The notes under the pieces are model-generated. The model saw only the letters and a list, made by a program, of their open reading frames with translations. It did no database searches and was not told the origin of the DNA. DNA of 64,000 nt, from contig JANQQE010000011.1 of the NCBI GenBank assembly GCA_028285105.1, positions 633,856 through 697,855 of the forward strand. The letters run 5' to 3'. Shown here in pieces: positions 57,971 to 64,000 of this stretch; position 1 is the stretch's first letter; every line of letters starts with the position of its first letter. Both the position numbers and the translations under genes were made by a program. Source of the stretch: Alphaproteobacteria bacterium (lineage in GTDB: Bacteria > Planctomycetota > Phycisphaerae > UBA1845).

Positions 57971-58044
57971 TGGGCGATACAGGACTTGAACCTGTGACCT
58001 CCTGCGTGTCGAGCAGGCGCTCTAGCCAACTGAGCTAATCGCCC
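57971..58044 (-). tRNA. trnV: tRNA-Val (anticodon GAC), with C at position 33
   Basis: Full cloverleaf: acceptor GGGCGAT/ATCGCCC, D arm GCTC/GAGC, anticodon stem CCTGC/GCAGG with loop TCGACAC (anticodon GAC), T arm ACAGG/CCTGT with loop TTCAAGT, discriminator A. No CCA is encoded. Base 33, nearly always U, is C here. Everything else is orthodox, and it closely resembles common bacterial tRNA-Val(GAC). Confidence 0.93.
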
Positions 58045-58183
58045 CAAATGGGATCGGGATTCTACGCGGTTCGATTCTTGGTGTCCAGAGGGCGTGAGCT
58101 GACACTTTTTGCTTGCGGTTCGCGATGATTTGTGGATTGTGGAGCCGTCTCAATCTGATGAGTACTTCCTCCATTCCTGCTTA

Positions 58184-59278
58184 ATGCCTGTCCTCATGAA
58201 TAGCCCTTCGAATCTTTTTGGCCAGACCGCGTCGGACAATTCTGGGAAGTACGCCCTTCTCCCCCCAACGCGCTATCAAGGCAGCAAGCGGCGAATTTGC
58301 CCTTGGATTGGCGGGCATCTTGGGGGGCTTGAACATAATGCAGTGCTGGATGCCTTTGGCGGTACTGGTAGCGTCGCTTTCATGCTCAAACACATGGGCA
58401 AAAAGGTGACTTACAACGACTCGCTTACCGCAAATTGTGAGATGGCTGTCGCATTGTTGGAAAACGAGTCAGCCATCTTGAGCGACCAATCGGTTGAGCG
58501 GCTGCTCTCTCAAATTGGCGACACCCATGATCCCGGTTTCATCGCAAACACGTTTCCAGGAATCTATTATACCGACGATGAAAACCGTTGGCTGGACGGC
58601 GCGTGTCGGGTCATTCCGAAAATTACCGATCGGTTCGAGCGGGCAATCGCTTGGTATGCGGTGTTTCAGGCGGCGATATCAAAGCGGCCTTACAACTTGT
58701 TTCATCGGGCGAATTTGAACATTCGATTGGCCAAGGTTGAACGGACTTTTGGGAACAAAACAACGTGGGATCGCAGTTTTGAAAAGCACTTTCGACACTT
58801 CGCTGCCCTTGCGAATGACGCCATCAAACCGTGCGATGGCGAATGCGAAGTCGTGTGCGGTGACGTGATGAACGTTATCGGTGAGTTCGACCTTGTCTAC
58901 ATCGATCCGCCGTACATCAACAAACGCGGAACGGGCGTTGACTATTTCGGGTTCTATCACTTCCTCGAAGGCATGCTCGACTATGACGGTTGGCCGCAGC
59001 GGATCGACCGTTCATCGAAGCACCTTCGATTGAACGGCGAGCGCTGCAGATGGACGGACCGCAAGCGAATTGGCCAGTCGTTTGAAGAACTGTTCGATCG
59101 TTTCAAATACAACCAGCTCGCGATTTCATATCGAAGTGATGGAATCCCGTCGATCGAAGAATTGCAATCGATGCTGCGGAAACAGAACCGTCGGATCAAA
59201 ACGCACACACACAATCACTACCGCTATGCTCTAAGCAAAAACAAACGCTCGGCGGAGGTCTTGATAATTGCCGAATGA
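58184..59278 (+). CDS. D12-class adenine DNA methyltransferase
   Basis: N6-adenine methyltransferase of the D12/Dam type, about 364 residues. S-adenosylmethionine motif LDAFGGTGSVAF (near residues 48-60), catalytic motif YIDPPY (near 246), and the N-terminal YQGSKRRI that marks this class. The target-recognition part lies between. No restriction endonuclease gene is in the window, so it looks like an orphan or a phase of a defective system. It lies next to a tRNA gene, a usual insertion point. The start could also be 58109 or 58196. Confidence 0.85.
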   Translation: MPVLMNSPSNLFGQTASDNSGKYALLPPTRYQGSKRRICPWIGGHLGGLEHNAVLDAFGGTGSVAFMLKHMGKKVTYNDSLTANCEMAVALLENESAILSDQSVERLLSQIGDTHDPGFIANTFPGIYYTDDENRWLDGACRVIPKITDRFERAIAWYAVFQAAISKRPYNLFHRANLNIRLAKVERTFGNKTTWDRSFEKHFRHFAALANDAIKPCDGECEVVCGDVMNVIGEFDLVYIDPPYINKRGTGVDYFGFYHFLEGMLDYDGWPQRIDRSSKHLRLNGERCRWTDRKRIGQSFEELFDRFKYNQLAISYRSDGIPSIEELQSMLRKQNRRIKTHTHNHYRYALSKNKRSAEVLIIAE

Positions 59279-59298
59279 TTCTCAAATCAACAGGCTTT

Positions 59299-59733
59299 TC
59301 AATGAATGCTTCGACGGGCGCCGATCTGCGATTGCACGAGGTCGATGAGTGCTTTGCGATCGATTGGTTTGGTCAGGTAATCATCGGTACCGCATTCGGT
59401 GGCACGCTCGATGTCAGCCGTTTCATTCAATGCGGTCACCATGATGATGATGATGTCGCGGGTCTTGGGATTCGTCTTGATCTGCTTGCACAGTTCAAAG
59501 CCCGACATCTTTGGCATCATGATATCGAGTAGGATCAAATCGGGCTTATCCGCACCGATTGCTTCAAGGGCTTGCAAACCGTCGCACGCCGACGACGTGC
59601 GCACGTCGGGCATATCTTCCAGATAGACCTCCAGAAGTTCCATATTCTGGGCGTTGTCATCGACGATCAGAATGTGAAATTTCTTATCGCCCAACTGCAC
59701 TTTGTTTTGTCCAGACTGTTCTGTGGCGCTCAT
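59299..59733 (-). CDS. Single-domain response regulator (CheY-like)
   Basis: 144 residues. The receiver has the acid pair in LIVDDN, phospho-Asp in LLDIMMPKMSG and the conserved Lys in YLTKPID. There is no output domain. The first 18 residues form a flexible leader. It may signal to a flagellar, kinase or c-di-GMP partner elsewhere. It is convergent with the methyltransferase gene and not in an operon with rho. Confidence 0.93.
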   Translation of the reverse strand: MSATEQSGQNKVQLGDKKFHILIVDDNAQNMELLEVYLEDMPDVRTSSACDGLQALEAIGADKPDLILLDIMMPKMSGFELCKQIKTNPKTRDIIIIMVTALNETADIERATECGTDDYLTKPIDRKALIDLVQSQIGARRSIH

Positions 59734-59919
59734 CCTGCGTAGCCTTTCCCAATGCTACTTAAATCCCAACTTCTGCCCCGGCACCCCACCGACGCAGCAC
59801 GGATCGATATGCCCGAAATCCGACGCGGCGTCAAGAATACCAACTGAAAGATTACCAACTGGATGTGTCGCGGCAAGTTTTACGAAGGCAACATCCGGCC
59901 TGCAATCGTTTGGTACAAT

Positions 59920-61179
59920 TCAATAGCTACCGCCTACAACCTGCCGCACAAATTCGTCGTTGGTATCGCATTTCATCATCGCCCCGGTCAGTTTCTCCAT
60001 CGCTTCGATCGGGTTGCGATCGGTCAGGGTCCGGCGGATCGCGGTGGATGCTTTGAGCGACGCCTCGTCGAGCAGCAGTTCTTCACGCCGCGTACCCGAC
60101 TGCACAAGATCGATGGCCGGCCAAACGCGACGGTCGGCCATCTTTCGCGAGAGCATGATCTCCATGTTGCCCGTCCCCTTGAACTCATTGAAGATCACGT
60201 CATCCATGCGGCTACCGGTTTCGATCAATGCTGACGCGATGATCGTCAGCGACCCGCCTCCTTCGACATTGCGAGCCGAACCAAAGATCGCCTTGGGTTC
60301 GAGCAGGGCGCTGACATCGAGACCGCCCGACATCGTCCGCCCCCGCCCGCGATTGCCGACATTAAACGCCCTTCCCAACCGGGTCAGCGAGTCGAGCAGG
60401 ATGACCACGTTCTCACCCATCTCAACATGACGCTTGGCTTTCGCGGTCATCAACCGTGCCAGTCGAATGTGGTTGGCGACGTCTTCATCGTTGCTGCTGG
60501 CAATGACTTCGCCGTTGACGGTCCGACGCATCTCCGTGACTTCTTCGGGTCGTTCATCGATCAGCAGAACCATCATATAGATGTCCGGGTGATTCGTGGC
60601 GATACCGTGGGCCATCTGTTGTAGCAGAACGGTCTTGCCGGTTCGCGGTGGCGCGACGATCAAACCGCGCTGCCCGAGTCCGATCGGAGCCATCAGGTCG
60701 ACGACCCGCATCGACGACGGTCCGCCCTTCGTCGAAAACTTCAACTGCTCCTGCGGATTGATCGCGGTCAAATCTTCAAACGGTTCGATCTCCGCATAGT
60801 CGGAAAGGTCCTTACCGTTGATGGTCGCCACGCTTTGAAGTTGCATTTTCGACATTGGCTGGGAATCGCGATTGTCACCGCGTCCCCGTTGATTCCGTCG
60901 GCCCCGATCATTGCGTCCGTTACGCCCGTTGCGGCTTCGATTTTGTCGCGGACGTTGATTGCCCCGCGATACACCCGCCTCGCCGATGACCGTCTCACCG
61001 CCCCGCAATTGCAGTTCGGCCCGCAGTTTTTCCGAGACGAACGGATCGCTGTTCTGCATGCGGTAATTGGATTTGGCGATGCGGATGAACCCCCCGCCAC
61101 GCTCACCTGACGGTTCGAATGTGCCAGTGACCGTATTGTCTTTTTCGGGTTTGCTTTTGTTGATGTCGGCTTCGGTCAT
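59920..61179 (-). CDS. rho: Transcription termination factor Rho
   Basis: Rho of 419 residues. The first 50 residues, before RIAKSNYRM, are acidic and basic mixed. An Arg/Asn/Gly-rich insert (about 70-106, RNGRNGRNDRGRR-type) sits in the N-terminal RNA-binding part. Walker A PPRTGKTVLLQ near 180, Q-loop and R-loop regions (DERPEEVTEM; EELLLDE), and the C-terminal DFTNEEF-like ending NDEFVRQV. It loads on RNA and ends transcription. The insert resembles those of Actinobacteria and Bacteroidetes Rho. Ends at 59920. Confidence 0.96.
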   Translation of the reverse strand: MTEADINKSKPEKDNTVTGTFEPSGERGGGFIRIAKSNYRMQNSDPFVSEKLRAELQLRGGETVIGEAGVSRGNQRPRQNRSRNGRNGRNDRGRRNQRGRGDNRDSQPMSKMQLQSVATINGKDLSDYAEIEPFEDLTAINPQEQLKFSTKGGPSSMRVVDLMAPIGLGQRGLIVAPPRTGKTVLLQQMAHGIATNHPDIYMMVLLIDERPEEVTEMRRTVNGEVIASSNDEDVANHIRLARLMTAKAKRHVEMGENVVILLDSLTRLGRAFNVGNRGRGRTMSGGLDVSALLEPKAIFGSARNVEGGGSLTIIASALIETGSRMDDVIFNEFKGTGNMEIMLSRKMADRRVWPAIDLVQSGTRREELLLDEASLKASTAIRRTLTDRNPIEAMEKLTGAMMKCDTNDEFVRQVVGGSY

Positions 61180-61427
61180 CTTGGGTTGCGCCCTTGCGAA
61201 GCAGACGGATGGTTTCCGGCCATGCGGTTATCCTTGTCAGTTCTATATCGATTTTACAATCTGGCGGAGGAGGCTGCCTGCCGAACATCACAATCCACGA
61301 CACCAACGCCTGATCGAATTTTCGGGGATGCTCGCCTCTGGACACAGATCAGACATGTATGAATTCCGAGGCGACATCGGGAGCATATGTCAGCCAGCCA
61401 ACCTTCGCAAGTCGCAGGGGATTGGTG

Positions 61428-63491
61428 CTATTTTATCTCATACGGTTCCCAGCGTATTTCCGCATTGATTTCGTAAACCAGGATGGAATTGTTAATCCAG
61501 GCATCCGGTTCGCGCGTTCGCAGAAAACTGCAAAGTCGAGCGAATGCCAATGCTCGATACGAGCCGTCCGCCTTGGTTGACTCACCGGCTTGTAAAACTG
61601 CCGATCGATACTGACGTTCCAGGTCGGCGTTCCAATCGTGGAGACTCTTGCCTCGATCAGTCTGATAGACCTGCTGTAAGTTCGTGGCGCTGATGATGTA
61701 AGTCCCCGGTCCGTATGTTTCGATTGCCTTATCTTTCGGTTGAATCGATCGCGGCAATTGGATCGCTTCGATGCCGAAATGTTCGATCGCCTTGCTACCG
61801 CCGCTACCGAAGTATGAAAAATAAACCGGGTCGGTGCTTCCAGACGCCTTGCTCTCTTGGATGTATGTTTTGACGGCTGGCAGGTCCTGGCCCCAATCGA
61901 GCGAGCTATCGACAAAATGTTTATAGCCTTTTTTGGGACCACCGGCGATGACATTGAAATACGTCAGGTAGTTGGGAAAAGTCCAAAGCGACGCAGCGAC
62001 AAAGCACGCCAATACGGCGTAGACAGCACGGCGAACCCATGGGCGGTTGTGTTGTGTGTAGATCGATGCGGCGCCGCAGATGACGAATAGAATCGGATAA
62101 ATCGGCAGGATGTGGCGATGGCCAATGTTGAGATGCGTTCGTAGCGACGCGATCCAATAGATGACGAAAAACGACCAGAGCGGCGTGGTTCGATAGACCC
62201 ATGTTTTCCAATTCGTCTCTTGATATTTCTCCGACGGCGGTTCAGATTCGCTGTCGGCAGTCCCCATTCGATTTCTAACGAATGGAATCGCGAGGACAGC
62301 CAGCAACAGGATCAACAGCGGCAACGGTGTCTTTAGAACAAACGCCCACGGAAAGAACCATCTGTGCCCGCGCAAATCGACCCTTCCGTTTAGAAACGCC
62401 AAACGCCCCCGAGCGGTTTGTGCAGACATGACTGCACTGTAGATATACGCCTCGGGAAACAATTTGTGTTCTCGAAGGAACGTAATGACCGGTTCGAGAT
62501 GATCGAGTTTGCGAAGCTGCCATTGCCACAAGTCTTGATCCTTGGGGATGGCGTTGGGGCAATAGTACCGGTCGCGGCCGGCTTCCTTGCTGAGCATTGA
62601 GTCGTATCGGAAACCGTATGCCGCCCATATGCTTGACCAAACCACAAGAACCCATACGAAAAGTACCGCTGCAAAACATCCGACTTGTTTTCCGATGCCT
62701 GCAAACTCTCTTTGAAACTTTCCGAATCGAACTTCGAGGGGGCAGCGTGCGATCAACCGCGCGATCAGCATGACGATTCCGACGGGGATGATCAAGACTG
62801 CCGACATTTTCGCGAGAAACAAACCGGCCAAACTGACGCCACTTGCAATCACACTTGCGATGGTAACGCGGTGAAGCATCCACCAAATCGTCAGCAGGCT
62901 GGCTGCAAAGAACAATGCGGCGACACAGTCGGTCGTCACAAGTCGGCCATGCGCCAGCATCGTCGGACTGAACGCATACAATCCCAACGAGATCATCCCG
63001 CCGACGCGACCAAAGAGTTTCGACGATGCGCAATAAACGAGCAATCCCAAGGCAACGCTCAGCAGCGCAATCATCGCCCGCCCGCGCCATAGCAAGCTGT
63101 CGATGATGGCCGCGTTACCGCTCTTGGCGTAGTAGAAAAATGCCCTGCCGATCTGCCACACATCCGACGTTTGCCATGTTTCGTGTTCTCGCCAGGTTTG
63201 CGGGAACTTCACGTCTTCACCAAGTCCGGGCAGAGCAGCCCAAACGTGGGCGAGCGGCGGGTGCGGTGGTTCGAGGCGGTAATCGCCAGTCAGGAAGTAG
63301 CTGTAACCCCGTGTGAGGTGGGCGATTTCGTCGTAGGTGTTGGATTTGTTCAGTACGCTGGCGACCGCCAACACATAATGAATGATACAAAGGCCGATGA
63401 CCGCGATGAGAACGCCCTTTTGCGAACCGGTCTGTTGGCTTTCATTTCTGCGTTCGCGTTTTCGGTCTTGTCTGCGTGATTTCTTGGCCAT
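61428..63491 (-). CDS. GT39-like membrane glycosyltransferase (PMT family)
   Basis: About 687 residues. After a Lys/Arg-rich N-terminus there is one helix and then the acidic catalytic loop NTYDEIAHLTRGY with GDYRLEPPHPPL, as in the PMT/ArnT class of polyprenol-phosphate sugar transferases. About ten further hydrophobic segments alternate with loops. The C-terminal third (VDSSLDWGQDLPAVKTYI and LPRSIQPKD) is soluble and resembles the extracytoplasmic region in planctomycete homologues. It is expected to transfer sugar from a lipid carrier to protein or lipid at the outer face of the membrane. ATG at 63491. Confidence 0.85.
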   Translation of the reverse strand: MAKKSRRQDRKRERRNESQQTGSQKGVLIAVIGLCIIHYVLAVASVLNKSNTYDEIAHLTRGYSYFLTGDYRLEPPHPPLAHVWAALPGLGEDVKFPQTWREHETWQTSDVWQIGRAFFYYAKSGNAAIIDSLLWRGRAMIALLSVALGLLVYCASSKLFGRVGGMISLGLYAFSPTMLAHGRLVTTDCVAALFFAASLLTIWWMLHRVTIASVIASGVSLAGLFLAKMSAVLIIPVGIVMLIARLIARCPLEVRFGKFQREFAGIGKQVGCFAAVLFVWVLVVWSSIWAAYGFRYDSMLSKEAGRDRYYCPNAIPKDQDLWQWQLRKLDHLEPVITFLREHKLFPEAYIYSAVMSAQTARGRLAFLNGRVDLRGHRWFFPWAFVLKTPLPLLILLLAVLAIPFVRNRMGTADSESEPPSEKYQETNWKTWVYRTTPLWSFFVIYWIASLRTHLNIGHRHILPIYPILFVICGAASIYTQHNRPWVRRAVYAVLACFVAASLWTFPNYLTYFNVIAGGPKKGYKHFVDSSLDWGQDLPAVKTYIQESKASGSTDPVYFSYFGSGGSKAIEHFGIEAIQLPRSIQPKDKAIETYGPGTYIISATNLQQVYQTDRGKSLHDWNADLERQYRSAVLQAGESTKADGSYRALAFARLCSFLRTREPDAWINNSILVYEINAEIRWEPYEIK

Positions 63492-63529
63492 GATTTTTCG
63501 CGAAGGCAAAATGAACTGAATTGCAGCGA

Positions 63530-64000
63530 CTAATCGTCGGTTGATTCGCTTTCGGACGCTGCATCTGCGGACGGCGAACGCCAAACCTGGTACCTGCCAG
63601 ACGAACCGATGTCCGTCCAACCGCGGTCGCTGAGGACTTTTGTAACCTGCCCGCGTAAGCGTTTTCGCGTCTTTGCCGATACGGGTCGATCAATCACGAC
63701 ATGGTCGATTGGATACAACGCACACAATCGATCGAACAAAGCCCCATCGAGACGGCCGTTGCGCATCGCATTGAACACACCACGCGCGATATTCCGGAAA
63801 TTCTCGTCCTCGGCTTGGCGCATGAACTTGTCGCGCGAGAAAACGAGTTGAAGATGCGGCATCAGTTGTGGCAATTCGTGATGCACGCGGAACGGTCCGA
63901 ACACGAACGGGCTCGCTTCAACCCCGCCAAACACATCCACCAGTCCGTGCAGGTCATCGTCGAATTTTGTGAGGTTTTTTGGTGCGTCGCCAACCTTAAG
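63530..64000 (-). CDS. C-terminal part of an unidentified protein, cut by window edge
   Basis: The frame stays open to the last base of the window, so the gene continues beyond. The visible 157 residues include a hydrophobic, His/Phe-rich opening (VFGGVEASPFVFGPFRVHHEL), then PIDHVVIDRP and a basic segment ending in acidic residues (ASESESTDD). The stop is about 40 bases upstream of the glycosyltransferase start on the same strand, suggesting an operon. It may be the end of another membrane glycosyltransferase-type protein; not certain. Confidence 0.6.
   Translation of the reverse strand, partial: LKVGDAPKNLTKFDDDLHGLVDVFGGVEASPFVFGPFRVHHELPQLMPHLQLVFSRDKFMRQAEDENFRNIARGVFNAMRNGRLDGALFDRLCALYPIDHVVIDRPVSAKTRKRLRGQVTKVLSDRGWTDIGSSGRYQVWRSPSADAASESESTDD

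Noticed and set aside
57769..58047. 92-residue frame at the tRNA
   Set aside because: It is the standard false frame produced by a tRNA gene.

Overview
This 64 kb window looks like chromosomal DNA of a planctomycete, most likely from the Phycisphaerae side of Planctomycetota. This is judged from gene families, not a phylogeny. The pointers are an ECF sigma factor translationally coupled to a Ser/Thr kinase with TPRs (51239-54555), a second kinase carrying four zinc ribbons next to a PP2C phosphatase (55078-57216), a secreted glucose/sorbosone dehydrogenase-like protein ending in a dockerin-like calcium repeat (43590-44987), many Cys-lipoproteins, zinc-ribbon membrane proteins, a sugar-permease-free PTS relay, and core genes (dnaA, rho, rnase E/G, glmM, HU) scattered as singletons. 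No insertion sequence, prophage or CRISPR array was seen.

Layout. 1-4.6 kb: the end of a sensor kinase, a minus-strand group of small hypothetical genes (one with a poly-Asp tail) and a bacterial PH-domain membrane protein. 4.9-8.3 kb: an EF-G paralogue lacking the catalytic His of its DTPGH motif, then a rhodanese-DoxX/MauE pair. 8.9-12.8 kb: HU, glmM and dnaA, each with a clear terminator nearby, and an AT-rich block upstream of dnaA. 12.8-14.8 kb: GNAT, PrcB-like and HEAT-repeat lipoproteins. 14.9-19.5 kb: a Mla/MCE lipid-transport operon (STAS, permease, ATPase, MCE protein) followed by a geranylgeranyl-reductase-type flavoprotein. 19.5-21.2 kb: a three-gene minus-strand operon with a YfcE-type phosphodiesterase. 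21.4-25.6 kb: DUF502, hibernation factor, EIIA(Ntr), HPr and Enzyme I. 25.7-29.2 kb: DUF2344 protein overlapping an RNase E/G with a very long basic N-terminal extension.

29.6-40.7 kb is the most unusual part: nine minus-strand genes, almost all overlapping by 1-16 bases. They encode a HAD-like/fatty acyl reductase fusion, a second thioester-reductase-like SDR, a polysaccharide pyruvyl transferase family protein, two fatty acid-AMP/CoA ligases, an enoyl-CoA hydratase, a stand-alone acyl carrier protein, a diacylglycerol-kinase-type lipid kinase and a PlsC acyltransferase. No ketosynthase is present. The set looks able to activate existing fatty acids, load them on ACP, reduce them to aldehyde or alcohol, and build and phosphorylate a lipid, possibly an alkyl/ether or pyruvylated lipid. 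This assignment is inference.

40.9-51 kb: a LuxR-type response regulator coupled to a hybrid kinase with degenerate ATP-binding and receiver motifs, then secreted and lipoprotein genes, an M49-like metallopeptidase, MscL and a Gly-rich beta-helix lipoprotein. 51-57.2 kb: the two Ser/Thr kinase modules, separated by a broken rhomboid gene. 57.2-64 kb: a tRNA-Val(GAC) with C instead of the near-universal U33, an orphan adenine DNA methyltransferase, a CheY-like regulator, Rho with an RNG-rich insert, a GT39-like membrane glycosyltransferase, and a gene cut by the window edge.
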